Shown piece by piece: positions 33,901 to 55,687 of a stretch of 64,000 nucleotides of DNA. A program made the position numbers and the translations under genes. Below the pieces are notes generated by a model. That model saw only the letters and a program-made list of their open reading frames with translations, did no database searches and was not told where the DNA came from. Source of the DNA: Salvelinus alpinus (taxonomy: Eukaryota; Chordata; Actinopteri; Salmoniformes; Salmonidae); NCBI RefSeq assembly GCF_045679555.1, contig NC_092091.1:77122461-77186460 (forward strand), read 5' to 3'. Each line of letters starts with the position of its first letter. Position 1 is the first letter of the stretch.

Positions 33901-36900
33901 TTGTTTATTTGTATTCGTGTCATGTACTTTAAGTGTGTTGCCATGTATAACTGCACTGTAAATAAGATGTGATGTGATTGTGAGGTGTGGTTGGGAGGAA
34001 CTGGCTGACCGGACAGAGGCTGGAGAACACTCCGATCTCCATCAAGGTCAAGCTGAGGAGGAGGACCAGGGGACAGGTAGGTGGGGTGTCCAAAATGGCA
34101 CCCAATTCCCTAAATAGTGCCCTAGTTTTGACATGGGCCCTGGTGAAAAGTAGTGCACTGTGTAGTGAATAGGGTGCCATTTTGGTTGTGGAGTTTTTCT
34201 TTGCTAATGTGTGCCTCTGCTTGCTGTCTGGAGTACAGGCCGGGTTAATGTAAAACCCCTTATTCTCACTCTTTTGATCTAAACACTGCTTTATCAATAC
34301 ATTTGATTGATTGTTTAACAGGTGTGGGAGCTGGTCAGTGGGCAGGAGACGGACGGAACCATCTCACCTGGTCAGGGGCAGGAGACGGACGGAACCATCT
34401 CACCTGGTCAGGGGCAGGAGACGGACGGAACCATCTCACCTGGTCAGGGGCAGGAGACGGACGGAACCATCTCACCTGGTCAGGGGCAGGAGACGGACGG
34501 AACCATCTCACCTGGTCAGGGGCAGGAGATGGACAGAACCATCTCACCTGGTCAGAGACAGTTGGTCCTCGCTGCTCTGAAGAAGGTGAGTGGCACAGTA
34601 ACGATGAAACCGTTCCAATACTTCCAATGCCATTCTAACTGATTGTTGTCAGCAAAGTAAGAGAGTAATTTGAGGGCTACATTTTCACTCTAGAACATTT
34701 TTGCCCATTAGTTTTGATACAGTGACTAGCCATTACCATGTTAGGAAGCCATTGAGGGGTTTCTGAATACTCTGTCCATTATTCAAGTTAATCTGAGCTG
34801 TCAAAACAGCAGCACAACAGTTAAAATATATATTTCCTAAACATTACTTTTGAAACCCTGTTCAGATGAAACCCTGCTGAAGACAGAATAGGTGTGTAAA
34901 CGTTAGTATATAAATGTAATGGAGCCATGCCTCCTTTTATTCTGTCACGGCAGGAAACGCATGATCGCATGAGGACAAGACAACTACCACGCCAGCCTCT
35001 CCCCCCACCCCAGTCCCCAGCCCTCCCCCCACCCCAGTCCCCAGCCCTCCCCCCACCCCAGTCCCCAGCCCTCCCCCGGTGCTCTCCCCTCGACACAGCT
35101 TTCCTCACCCCTCCACCAGACCTCCACGTCTCCCCTCCACCCCGATCCCGCCCCACCTCCAAAACCACCACCGCCCAGTCAACCTCCCTCAAACACTGCA
35201 GCTCCACCCATCATCCGACCCCACACCCAGCACATGAACCGCAGCTCGCCTTGTCCCAGCCTCCGGTATATTCATTTATTTGACGATTAAAAAAAATTAA
35301 AAAAAATAAAAATTCAACCACACATTTGAAAATGATCCAGGTTAACACAGAAAACATTGTGGTCCTCTTGTTTTGGCCGGCAGGTAGAGGAATCGGACGA
35401 GCAGATTGAGAAGATGCTGGAAGACATCATGATGGGGTTGAACATACTGCCCCCTGTGGTTCTGGATAGGGACTGCGACCACCGCCACCATCTCCAAAGC
35501 CACGACAGACCGTCGTCCTGCACTCATCATCCCGTCCACGCAAGGCATTGTGGGATGCACAGCGCCGTTGGCTCGGCTTCTCGTTGCGTGTGTTCCCATG
35601 GCTACGCGACAGGAAGTGATGATGCGTCGTCGACTGAAACAGGTATGTTTTGTAACATGTTATGTGATTGACCACCTTTCTCTACTGTTGTATCTACATC
35701 TGAGAATACTTCATCTTTACATTTAGCAGATGCTCTTATCCAGAGCAATTAGGGTTAAGTGCCTTGCTTAAGGGCACATCAACAGATTTTCCATCTAGTC
35801 AGCTTGGGATTTGAACCAGCAACCTTTCGGTTACTGGCCCAGCGCTCTTAACCCTAGGCTACCTGCTGCCTTGAATCTGAACCAGGCTCCTTGTTAACTA
35901 TGTTGTAAGGCTTTCTAGCGACTTAGGTCAGTGTTTCCCAAATCCAGTCTTCCAGCAGCCCAACTCCGGTCCTCCAGTATCCCCAACAGCACACCTTTGT
36001 GTTGAAGCCCCAGACAAAAACGCTGATTCAACTTGTCAAAGGCTTGATGGTTAGTTGACAAGTAGAGTCATGTGTGCTTGTCAAGGGCTTGATGATTAGT
36101 TGACAAGTAGAAGCAGGTGTGCTGTTGGGGGTACTGGAGGACCAGAGTTGAGAAACACTGACTTAGTCTATGTATGATAAGTCATGTACATTTTAAATGC
36201 CTGCCCTTCCTCAACTACTCACGGCATTGCTTGCACTTATCTCAGTGTCATCCATTACAATAGATCGATATTAGCACCCACACTTAGCTACCACCAGGCT
36301 GACCTCTATCTCTCTGTCTTTCTCTCTCAAGCCTTCCACTCCATCACCTCCTCCCATTTTGTCACCACGACAACCTCCTGCACCGTCACCCCTGACCTTT
36401 CCCTGGACCCACAACCTCTGACCCCTCACCAATGCTCCACCTATCACCCCTCCACCCCACTCTCTCACCCCCACGTCTCATGTAATGATTACTCCTCTGA
36501 CTGGGCCTCCTATTGTTCAGGTGTCCAGTGCTCCTCTGAGAACGCCAAGAACCACCAGGAACTCCTGATCCGGTTCCAGAACTCTCAAAACCAGGAACTC
36601 CAGAACCGGAACTCCAAGAGCCTGGTGGTTGGATGTGGTGGCAGCAGCAGCATCATGCCAGTCCACTCAGGCTCTTCACCAAGGCCTCCCCACCACCACC
36701 AGTCCCTTCCTCAGAGCCAGGCCTCTCTACTTTACACAGGGGAAGAGGACCGAGATCCAGGGTGCTGGAAGGGTTCTTCTGCCCAGACGGGCGTTCCGTC
36801 GACATACAGAGAACATGTTTGTAATCTGTCCTCTGCGGATTGTCTGTCGACCAATGGAGAGACCACTCCTAGTCAAGTGAATGGAGACACTACTCCAAGT

Positions 36901-39900
36901 CAAGTGAATGGTGAGGCCATTCCTAGTCAGAGTCCAAGTCAGGCCAGTACGAATCAGGAAGTTCCACAAGAAGAGGAACCAACGGCTGTCACCCCCAGTT
37001 TCCTACCCCCCTCTGAAACTGATGCTTCTGAACCACAACACCCAGCATGCCCACCAGATGCCTCTCCCGGGAGAGGACTACGTTTCCCAGAACTCCTTTC
37101 ACTGCTGTCTCTAGGAAGCGAAACCCAGCCTTCCCAATCTCCTCCTCCACATTGGGAAGAGCTACGCCTGCCAAAATGTCTCTCACCCTTAAATTCACCA
37201 GAACCCTTACCCCCACCATCTCCGTCGAAACCCTTCCTTAAATCCCCATTCCGGCATCCTGTAACTCCATTCCATAGAATCCCTCAGCTGTCAAAGCTAC
37301 CACGTTGGCTCTGCTGCACTCCGAGAAGACTACAGTTTCCACTCAGCTCCATGATTCACTCTCCACGCTCCCCTGGAAATCTGTGTGAATCTAAAAAATG
37401 CCTTGGGTTGCCGTGGGAATCCAACAACAACTCCGAGCAGATGACTGATGGTCAAGACAAGGCTAGCATTAGCAACAACGCAAGACTGACCGGAAAAGAG
37501 GACGAGGAGGAGAGGAAAAGGAAGAAGGTCGCGACCACCACTGCGGGGCGAAGGCTTGAGAAACCAAAGGCGAAGAGAAGAGAGGGAGATGAAACCTGGA
37601 AGCCCCACAGTAACAGAATCCGTGTGAGGAGAAAGGAGGGTTTGGAGCCCGAGCAGGGGCGAAGGATTGAGAAACCAAAAGCAAAGACCGAGAGGAGACA
37701 GGAGGATGAAACCTGGAGTCACCACAGGAAGATAATCCGTGTGAGGAGAACAGAGGGTTTGAAAGCGGAGCAGGAACAATCAGAGGACAGTGAGACCCCA
37801 GAGCCTCCTCGGAAAAAGAGGAAGCGCAACGTCTCTACAAAGATAGAAGATAGTCCTTTAGTGAGGACAGAAAGGGTGAAACTCAACGACAGAACGAAGA
37901 CTGAGAACGAACAAGTGAAAATAAGCCTCTGCTCTGTCAGTCTGTCAACCAACAATGTCTTAGCGAGCGAAAGATTAGGACGGTACCTTTCCAACACCTC
38001 CACGAAGTCTTTGTCCAGCCTTGGTGAGGAAGCCAACCGACCTCCAGAAGGAACAAAGATGCTGGGAAGGGAAACGGGGAACCCAGTAAGGGTGCTCCGA
38101 GCCAGGGATCGAGATGTGAAACGCCCTCCTAACGTTTGGACCGCAACCAGGAGCAGCTCCCCAGTAAAACTTCACCAAGAAGACAAGCAGTCGAACATGT
38201 CTTCTGAAACTCCCAGTCCCTCCTTCTCCGAATTTCAAGCTCTGGCCAAAGTAGTTGAACTGCTCCAAATCCCACCAACACCACCCCCGAAACGGAAACG
38301 TGGTAGACCCCGTAAGATACGACCAGGAAAAAAACAGGTTTCCCAGGCTGGTGGTTTATTTCCCACCAGTGCCATAACAACAGGCATCCATGATGCGGAA
38401 GCTGTTGAGCACAAAAAGGAAAGAGGAGGAGGAGAACTGCAGGGAAAGGAAAGAGGAGGAGGAAAACTGCAGGGAAAGGAAAGAGGAGGAGGAGGAGAAC
38501 TGCAGGGAAAGGAAAGAGGAGGAGGAGGAGAACTGCAGGGAAAGGAAAGAGGAGGAGGAGGAGAACTGCAGGGAAAGGAAAGAGGAGGAGGAGAACTGCA
38601 GGGAAAGAAAAGAGGAGGAGGAGAACTGCAGGGAAAGGAAAGAGGAGGAGGAGAACTGCAGGGAAAGGAAAGAGGAGGAGGAGAACTGCAGGGAAAGGAA
38701 AGAGGAGGAGGAGAACTGCAGGGAAATGAAAGAGGAGGAGGAGAACTGCAGGGAAAGGAAAGAGGAGGAGGAGAACCGAAGAGAAAGAAGAATGGAAGAG
38801 AACCACAGAGAAAGAAGAATGGAAGAGAACCTCAGGGAAAGGAGAAAGGAGGAGGAGAACCTCAGGGAAAGGAGAAAGGAGGAGGAGAACCTCAGGGAAA
38901 GGAGAAAGGAGGAGGAGAACCTCAGGGAAAGGAGAAAGGAGGAGGAGAACCACAGGTAAAGGAAAAAGGAGGAGGGGAACCACAGGGAAAGGACGATAAG
39001 CGAAAGAAGTGCAGGAAAAGGGTTAAGCTCAGGGAGGGACATGGCAAAGGAGAGAGAGCAGAGTTGTTCCAGAGACTACCTGTGATGTCTAAATCTAAAA
39101 CAGTTGCTCAGAAGCCTAGCTCGCAGACAACTTCGCCCAGTACCCATGAAGAGCAAGTTCCTGCCAACTGTTCAGGGATTGGAACCGGAACCATTCTGCA
39201 ACCCCAGCCGTCTGGTCAGCCACAGAACTCCAGTCCAGAAAGATCTGGAGAGACTGAATCAGACAGAGACCAATTGAGACCCCCTGCTGTCAAGCGGACC
39301 CCCTCCAAGGGTCGGGCACCCACTGTGTCTCTCAAGAAGTTCCAAGAACTCCTGAAGCACAGGCACCAAAAGACGAGGAAGTCCACCAAAAGCAAGGAGA
39401 CAAAAGAAAGTGAAACTGAAGGACAGAAACAAAGTGAAAGAAAATTATTGAAACCCAATGAAAGTGACAGCGGTCAAAATGAATCAAGACTGATGAACAA
39501 AAACATAAGTTCTTCCCAGTCTCTAGAAAGAGAGTCAGCCTTTCGACCAACCGTTGAAAATTACGATCAGACCAACCGAACAGAGAGCGACCATCCAGAG
39601 GAAAAAGATGGAGGACACAACAGCAGCACTTGTGGACAGGAGACAGAGTATCAAGATCTCATCTACAAAGAGACTGAAAGAGAAAACGTTGAGAATAGAG
39701 AACATTTTGAGAACACAGAAAACGTTTTAGTCGGGGAAAACGTGGATGCGTCCGGAGACTTTTTCGAACTCCAAGAGGAGCTGGCTACCTTATCAATGTT
39801 ATCGATGACAAGGACAAAGGAAATGGTGGATCCTCAACGGACCGACAAAGGCAACAAGGAAGGAAGAGATCTGGTTACCAAGAAGAACAGAGAGAGGGAA

Positions 39901-41217
39901 ACAGACTCGTCTACAGAGACAAACAAGAAGACCGAAAAAGGAAAAGGATCCGTGGTGGAGGCATATAGGAGAAGTGTGATCATCCAAGAGGTGGAGGAGA
40001 AAATGGAGGATGGGTATTTGGAGATGGAGATCTCCAGCGAGGAGTTGGATGTGGTTGAGGTCCACCAGACGTTGGGCTACGCCGGGACTGAGGAAGTGAG
40101 TGGTGAAGAGGAGGAGATAGATGTAGAGGAAATGGGTCCAACGATGTATCCTGATGCAGGTAAATCAATTTGAACCTGAATTCATTTTCAATTTTGAGGG
40201 AAATGTACACTGAGTGTACAAAACATGAGGAACACCTTTCCTAATATTGAGTTGCAACCTTTTTTCCCTCAGAACAGCCTCAATTTGTTGGGGCATGGAC
40301 TCTACAAGGTGTCAAAAGATCCACAGGGATGCTAGACCAATGTTGACTACCAATGCTTCCAACAGTTGTCAAGTTGGCTGGATGTCCTTTGGGTGGTGGA
40401 CCATTCTTAATACACACGGGAAGCTGTTGAGCTTGAAAAACCCAGCAGCGCTGCTGTTTTTGACACATTCAAACCGGTGCGCCTGGCACATACTACCATA
40501 CCCCGTTCAAAGGCACTTATATTGTCTTGCCCATGCACCCTCTGAATGGCACACATACACAATCCATATCTCAATTGTCTCAAGGCTTAAAAATCCTTCT
40601 TTAACCAGGTCTCCTCCCCTTCATCTACACAGATTTTGAAGTGGATTTAACAGGTGACATCAATAAGGGTTCATAGCTTTCACCTGGATTCACCTGGTCA
40701 GTCTGTCATGGAAAGAGCAGGTGTTCCTAATGCTTTGTACACTCAGTGTAGTAGTAGTAGCTACTGGCAGTTACTTTTCATATTTTAATCTAGTTTGAGC
40801 TTAAATAGTCTCAATTATGTTACCTCTTTTAAATGTTTACTCTGGGTGTCTTTATTCGTAGCTTGGCAAGAGGTTCCCGGTGCCAGAGAAGTGGACCAAG
40901 CGAGTTCCACCATGGCCAGCTTCAGAGGCATCACCCACAACCACATCCATCTCCCTCAGAAAATCAAAATGGTGACCGCTGCCGACGTGAGTATCCCGAC
41001 CCCTCTGGAGGCAGAGCCTTCCACGCTGACATCACAAAGGGTCACCACAGGGTCAACAGGAAGCTGGGAGCCAGAGGAGGAAGAGGACGTGGAGGTGGAC
41101 GTTCTTGAGTGGTCGCCGGACGTGGGACCAAGAGTGTGGGGGGCGGGGCTTGAGCAAGGCGTCACAGAACTGACCGAGGAAGACGAGATAGACGTGATGG
41201 GAGAGGAAACGGACTGA
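30947..41217 (+). CDS. btbd18: BTB domain-containing protein 18
   Basis: Nuclear BTB protein; mouse BTBD18 is needed for transcription elongation at pachytene piRNA precursor loci. Coding exons: 30947-31052 (exon from 30928), 32950-33825, 33985-34076, 34322-34585, 34954-35265, 35384-35642, 36332-40159, 40862-41217. Phases agree and the joined frame is 2030 codons plus stop. The start is MMWRYRLPGYELRLLEELQ; the BTB fold spans about residues 15-110 (SLYCDTLLQTDG, then VPAHSCVLAALSPYLSKAL). In-frame repeats lie at 34346-34560, 35007-35078 and 38404-38990. An AT-hook core, KRKRGRPRKIRPGKK, is near residue 1290. The acidic end, EEEIDVEEM and EEDEIDVMGEETD, resembles the EEEEIDVVDW tail of human BTBD18. 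It is about three times the human length, mainly from the 3.8-kb exon. The acceptor at 33984 is weak. Confidence 0.88.
31084..31118 (+). repeat. Decayed copy of the first btbd18 coding-exon end
   Basis: cagtctactgtaataccc followed by tactacagactgag corresponds to the exon end cagtctctactgtgataccc and gttacagaccgatg at 31018-31052. The donor is lost. Copy spacing is about 66 bp. Confidence 0.7.
31155..32573 (-). mobile_element. hAT transposon remnant with 8-bp target duplication
   Basis: Imperfect terminal inverted repeats cagagcatatgagc (31155) and gctcacatactctg (ending 32573) are flanked on both sides by the identical 8 bases gaatcaat (31147-31154 and 32574-32581), as expected for hAT. On the minus strand, 32192-32422 encodes a BED-type zinc-finger fragment (ESLWNLKRHISRKHDG) and about 31720-31870 encodes the C-terminal dimerisation motif (ARMAKRVFIIPSGSASVKG, IFSAAGLLSRHHR). 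The catalytic middle is missing, so it is non-autonomous. A LINE tail fragment lies inside it. The insertion sits inside another repeat of the kind seen at 63324-63434. Confidence 0.85.
32030..32115 (-). mobile_element. LINE 3'-tail fragment inside the hAT element
   Basis: tcaaatcaaactttatttgt followed by cacatgcgccgaatacaaca and ttaccgtgaaatgctgactt is the reverse of a common salmonid non-LTR 3' end. Confidence 0.65.
32582..32683. mobile_element. Part of a dispersed salmonid element split by the hAT insertion
   Basis: ggaacggtatcaaacacatg through cccaccagcctccactg matches in reverse or forward parts the element at 63324-63434 (cagtggaggctgctgaggg, aatggcatcaaacacatag). Confidence 0.55.
32684..32725 (+). 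repeat. Second copy of the first btbd18 coding-exon end plus donor-like site
   Basis: gtctctactgtgataccctg then ctatagactgatggtgggag matches the exon end at 31019-31060, including the junction GATG followed by gtgggagg. It is about 1.6 kb downstream because the hAT insertion separates the copies. Confidence 0.75.
34086..34187. mobile_element. Small palindromic salmonid-type MITE in a btbd18 intron
   Basis: gtgtccaaaatggcacccaa and the inverted end agggtgccattttgg, with the inner pair aaaatagtgccctag/gtagtgcactgtgtag. Confidence 0.7.
34346..34560 (+). repeat. btbd18: 36-bp coding repeat in btbd18
   Basis: Six in-frame copies of a 12-residue unit, GQETDGTISPGQ, the last diverged (GQEMDRTISPGQ). 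The 36-bp period keeps the reading frame. Acidic and Gly/Gln-rich; probably a disordered spacer. Confidence 0.9.
35007..35078 (+). repeat. btbd18: 24-bp coding repeat in btbd18
   Basis: Three identical in-frame copies encoding PPPQSPAL in a proline-rich, probably disordered region. Confidence 0.9.
35715..35873 (-). mobile_element. tRNA-derived SINE
   Basis: On the minus strand it begins ggcagcaggtagcctagggt, has a box B match ggttcaaatcc, and ends gataagagcatctgctaaat. The two-box pol III layout and the tail fit a teleost tRNA-derived SINE; the subfamily is not resolved. Confidence 0.7.
35985..36165. repeat. Palindromic dispersed repeat
   Basis: Contains two near copies of caaggcttgatgattagttg-like sequence and ends agcacacct/aggtgtgct, with tgagaaacactg at the right edge. 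Related core sequence occurs at 58734-58923. Confidence 0.55.
38404..38990 (+). repeat. btbd18: 30/33-bp coding repeat in the large btbd18 exon
   Basis: About 18 in-frame units: ERGGGELQGK (some with GGGG), then NGREPQRKK, then EKGGGEPQGK. Unit lengths are multiples of three, so the coding frame is preserved despite indels. The other frames are also open (EENCRERKEE on +, FPFPAVLLLL on -) because the repeat is GA-rich; these are shadows. Confidence 0.92.
40206..40750. mobile_element. Non-autonomous TIR element (545 bp) in the last btbd18 intron
   Basis: Ends tacactgagtgtacaaaaca and its inverse tgctttgtacactcagtgta, with inner match ggaacacct/aggtgttcc, and a TA at each end. No transposase is encoded. 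This looks like a Tc1/mariner-type MITE. Confidence 0.8.
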
Positions 41218-42618
41218 GTGGGATGGTGTACTCTTAGGGACGTGTTAATTTAGAATCCATAATTTAAAAAAAATAATACAACGTTGCCAATGGAGAACGC
41301 AAATGTGTATTCTTCAACATAAAGGCTAGCTTTGCATGTGTGTGTTCTTCATTGGAAACGTTTATTATTTGCAACAGATTCTAAACAGTGTGTACTTGAG
41401 AAGAAAGGCTACCGTTCCTAAGCAACCTCCCCGCTCCTCCTCTCCACACTGTTAACTATCAGAGCAGCCCCAACCTTCCACACTGACTTGATGAGACTAA
41501 CTCACAAAATGAGGGTGAGTCTCGCTGTATAAAAAAACCCAACCTTTGTTGATTTGTGATTTTGTTGTTGTTTTTGTTGTACTGTTCTTCAGCAGAATGC
41601 CTTATGAGCCCTAGACTAGAGACTCGGCAAACGCAGCTACTCTTTTGTTACACTACAGGGCCCGTATTGACAGCTTCTCAGGGTACGAGTGCAGATCTCG
41701 GATCAGTTTAGCCTTTTTTAAGTCATAATGAATAACAGGGCCTACTCTGAGACGCTTGGTGAATACTGGGCCCTGGTGTTCATGCTGGTTATTTTTTGTA
41801 CCTTCAGAATCAGTCAGTCAGTGTCCAATCAGAAGCACTTAAATATGTTTATCTGACACTTTTGACAAGTTCTTTATTTGTATATTCATTGTTTGTATAA
41901 CTTTGTAAATTAGAAAGAAAGCCAAAGGCCTGTCATTTAAATATAATAATTTTGTTGTATTAAAATGTCTTTCTTGACCACAGCTGTCCAATATATTTGT
42001 TTTCTCAAGCATGGTCATTTTGTATTTGCTTAAACCTAGCTATTGAAGTAAACATTTAACTTTGCCTACTATGCTCAATGTTTGTACTCATGCTCAATGT
42101 TTGCTCACATTAAATTACAATGTTCTAGCCTCCCAGTCAAGTCATCCTTGTTCAAACAAAAAGGAGTTTGTTTGATGTTCTGTTGGGCCCATAATGAGAA
42201 TGGACTGTCACGTGCTGTCTAGGAGATCTCGTCCCAATACTTTAACAATGCATTCTTATTTTCTACCTCCCTTGAACAATTGCTCACTGAACATGGCAGG
42301 ATATGTAGGGTTCCTGTAAATAGTTTACAGAGATATTTTCTTATCAGATGTATTGTGTCAATCATGAGGTAAAAGAAAAAGGTCAAGGATATATGGGCAA
42401 AATATTAAAAACTGTCCCATTGATTTGACAGCTGTTTGAATACGCAACTTTATTGACAGCGGAAGTAGTTCTTGAGAGGGAAGGAACAACGCACGTGTAT
42501 TCCTTAATCTGAAGGTTAAATAAGCCGGTGGTCGGGTGTGTTTGTTGGCCGCTGAGAGTGGTCGTTTGGACGGTTCGATTTTGGAGAGAGTACAGTCTGG
42601 AGCGGGCACAACGCAGAC
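41218..42618 (+). other. btbd18 3' UTR and intergenic region to timm10
   Basis: No gene or element recognised. Possible ATTAAA-type polyadenylation signals are near 41958 and 42110. The timm10 transcription start probably lies in the last 200 bases. Confidence 0.4.
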
Positions 42619-43589
42619 ATGGACCCAGAGAAAGCACAGCAACTGGCGGCGGAACTGGAAGTGGAAATGATGGCTGATATGTACAATCGGTAAGACTGGC
42701 TAACTAGCAATGGAATGTTAGCTAGCTTGTTTAACGTCCTTTCTCCACTGAAATGCTAGAATGTGCTAATTACAGTGTAACACGCTGCATTTGCATGTAG
42801 CTAGTCAGCTAATTTTCACTGTCGTGTTTAGCTTTTGGTGGTCAGATAAAAGCATCATGTTAGGTTGATTCTCAAGCTAGCTAGCTTTATAGCGTTAGCT
42901 AGTTATCGTGCTACTGAACGTCAGACCAAATCAATCGATTTAGAATAGAGTACTATTTTATAACGCACACACTCGACTACATTGCTGTACATGCATAAGC
43001 AAAAACAAAGGGAAGACCATCTCTAGTTAGCTAGTTAAGTCATGTTATTGAGAGCCCATTCAAATGGAATTGATTTAGCTAGCTATGTTGCCAGCTAGGA
43101 GTGCACGCACACATTGACTTTTCATAACATAATCAGAATGACGTGTTCTATGACCTTGCACATACATGGAGATTTTGATTCCTCGCATCCTGTCTCCTCT
43201 CCTTGTTCTCAAAACATCTGAGGGAAGCGAGGAGAGCACTGGGGGAGATCTCATCCCAATGCTCTCCTGACATTCCTCTCTTGCCTTTAAGGTTTTGACA
43301 AGGAAAAAAGGAAAAGACACTTGAGATACAGCCCTCATTATCGTAACCTACAATGTCTTAATGCCCTCTTCTTTCTCTCCATCTTCCTCCTCGCAGGATG
43401 ACCAACGCGTGCCACAGGAAGTGCGTGCCCCCCCACTACAAGGAGGCGGAACTGTCTAAAGGGGAGGCGGTTTGTCTGGACCGCTGTGTGGCCAAGTACC
43501 TGGATCTACACGAGAGGCTGGGTCGCAAGCTCACCGAGCTCTCCGTTCAGGACGAGGAGATGATGAGGAAGAACGCTATTGGACAATAA
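42619..43589 (+). CDS. timm10: Mitochondrial import inner membrane translocase subunit Tim10
   Basis: Small Tim chaperone of the mitochondrial intermembrane space; with Tim9 it forms a hexamer that carries hydrophobic carrier precursors to the TIM22 complex. Exons 42619-42689 and 43397-43589 join to 87 codons plus stop, close to human TIMM10 (90 residues). The sequence begins [20 protein letters not shown] and contains the twin CX3C motifs CHRKC and CLDRC, whose cysteines form the family's two intramolecular disulfides, followed by [15 protein letters not shown]. The start is the only Met that gives the conserved N-terminus. The donor splits the Arg codon (CG, then G). No defects seen. Confidence 0.97.
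42690..43396 (+). other. timm10: timm10 intron
   Basis: Single 0.7-kb intron, rich in gctagct motifs, with no recognisable element; GT-AG ends. Confidence 0.8.
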
Positions 43590-44467
43590 TATATATATAT
43601 TTTTAGGGAGGGATGGGGGTGGGTTAGTGCTAGGGTTACCATGCTTTCTGTGCAAGGGGGGGTAGAGAGGGAGAGCAATAGGGTGGGATGGAGCGATGGG
43701 GTGGGTTTAAAAAAACATGGCAATTATGGAGTTGCTGTCCAGAGTGGGTAGGGTGGGTTTGAAGAGCAAGGTGCTTGTAAGGAAGGTTTGTTTGTGATTA
43801 CGTTGTGGAGGGGACATTGGGATGGATGAAGCCTGTTTTGTGTGATCAGTGGTTGTACTTGTGGTTTGAGCCAAGCTCATTTCTTTTTTTTTACCACAGC
43901 AAAGACACTAATATGCATAGTTAACTATTTTATGTTCAGCCAATCAGTACTCTTTCTGCATCGTGTGTAACTAGGGAAACTGGTTGCTGCTTGGCCCTTT
44001 TTAGTTATGTGGGTGTGTCAAAAGTGATGAATTGAGAAATGCCCCAATAATGTTTAATAAAACGCTTTCAGTGTTCCATAGTGCAGTATTCTTCAAGCCA
44101 TTCCTTAGGAGGACACTGGGAGGTGCTCCTTTTTGCTCTAGCCCTGGACTAATACACCTGGACTAATACACCTGTCTCAACTGCTGAAGGGCACCCGTTG
44201 GGCTCATATTCCTAGTGTCTCAGAGTAGGAGTGCTGATCTAGGCTTTATGAGTACGGGCCCTTGTCCTGGAGGAATAGATGGAGACACTGCTGTAGTCAA
44301 TACCAGGACCATGCCTATATGAGTCTTTTCTTTACATTTTGATCCACCTCAGTTTGTTCATTTGCTTTGTATTTTCTTCATGTTGAAAGTGTACAAATGT
44401 TGTACAAAGTTTTCTTTTGTGACATTTTAGAGACCTTTTTTTGTTTGTCGTTTTAAATCTGAATAAA
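43590..44467 (+). other. timm10: timm10 3' untranslated region
   Basis: Two polyadenylation signals follow the stop: AATAAA at 44056-44061 and at 44462-44467, suggesting short and long forms. Extent is inferred. Confidence 0.6.
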
Positions 44468-44550
44468 TATTGTTATAGTATATTTTTTAGTTATGCATTC
44501 TACACTGTATTTTCTTCACAGTAATACAATAACACTGTACTTATACTTAT

Positions 44551-44656
44551 GTTCCAAATGGCACCCTTTTTCCTATGTAGTGCACTATTTTTGACCAGAA
44601 CACTATGGTCCTTGGTCAGGAGTAGTGCACTATATAGGGTGCCATTTGGGATGTAT
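44551..44656. mobile_element. Small palindromic salmonid-type MITE
   Basis: gttccaaatggcaccctttt pairs with agggtgccatttgggatg, and tagtgcactatttttgacca pairs with the inner right arm ggagtagtgcactatatagg. Confidence 0.75.
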
Positions 44657-45018
44657 AAGCCTTATTCAATGTTAAACATTGCAGGAAAATAAGGTGTTCA
44701 ATCTCAAACATGTTTTACTTAGTAGACTTGTATGACTTTTCTCTCAGTTTCTTCAAACCACCCTCCCATTGCAAATAAAATCAACTGTCAATTTCAAGGG
44801 TCATATTGACTTTACAACACACATGCGCAGTCAATGCACTGCACGTTGCTTTTTCGAGATGGAACCTACATTTCGTAGGACGATGTATACATGCGTATCC
44901 CGTACATACAACTAATACAACTTAAAACGAAATATACTCTAGCTTTTAAGACAATCTAATACAACGTAAAACTAAAAATGCTCTGTAGCTTTAAGACAAA
45001 CATTATGGAAAGGGTTAA

Positions 45019-45055
45019 AAAGAGGAAGTGAGCACACAGCGGAGTTTCGTTTCCC
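45019..45055 (+). promoter_or_regulatory. ETS/PU.1-like and IRF-like motifs upstream of unc93b1
   Basis: aaagaggaagtg (about 45019-45030) matches the PU.1 core GAGGAAGT. agtttcgtttccc (45043-45055) has the two TTTC half-sites of an interferon response element but one spacer base instead of the usual two. Both lie about 170-200 bases before the probable first donor (45224). UNC93B1 serves endosomal TLRs in myeloid cells, so immune factors are plausible; binding is not shown. Confidence 0.35.
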
Positions 45056-45220
45056 TAATGAAAGTTTTAATTTGGGATCTGAGCTTTAGCACTAGAAAGG
45101 AGAAGCGCAAGTACAGTAGTACGCGACAGGGTACCAAGAAAGAATACGCAGTTTTATTCGTGCACATGACAATACAAAAGCCCTGAAGTGCGACAGAACG
45201 ACGCCGATCCTGACATAATA

Positions 45221-45223
45221 ATG
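45221..45223 (+). other. unc93b1: unc93b1 upstream exon end with an in-frame ATG at the junction
   Basis: The probable untranslated first exon ends in atg directly before gtgagtgt. Spliced to the acceptor at 45656 it would read ATG-ATG-GCG-GAG, so translation could start one codon early. I chose the second ATG for the gene entry; the resulting proteins differ by one Met. Confidence 0.55.
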
Positions 45224-45656
45224 GTGAGTGTATTGCATGTATTGAATCGCACTCTCGTATTTTATACGACATTGATTTAAAGGTTTGTTTTCATAAATAT
45301 GTATATATTCAAGTTAGCAGTATTGTCCGCCATTGTAGATGGTCACTATTTAAAATGGTGTTCTTCTTGGTCACACTGTTTTAGAAGTTAAAAACGTTTT
45401 AATGCAATCTAATTATCAACGTAGATGTGTTCTTTGATAATGGAATAATAGTTGTATTTCTTATTTCTTTGACCTTTGAATGATTGATCATGAAGCAGCA
45501 AGCTACTGTGCTCAACTCAACCAAATTCCCTCATGGTTAAAACGTCATTTTTACACGTTTATTACATCGTACTTCATTAGTAGTCTATTTTCATTGAAGT
45601 GTCAAAAGAATTTCAATCTTCATGTGCTTACTGCTGTTCTCTGTATCGTCCGACAG

Positions 45657-55643
<9,987 letters not shown>

Positions 55644-55687
55644 TAGAGAGAGGGAGAGGGATAGAGAGAGGGAGGAGATTTCCTCTA

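Noticed and set aside
38129-39042. Minus-strand frames rich in Leu, Phe and Ser inside btbd18
   Set aside because: Antisense shadow of the GA-rich coding repeat in the btbd18 exon.
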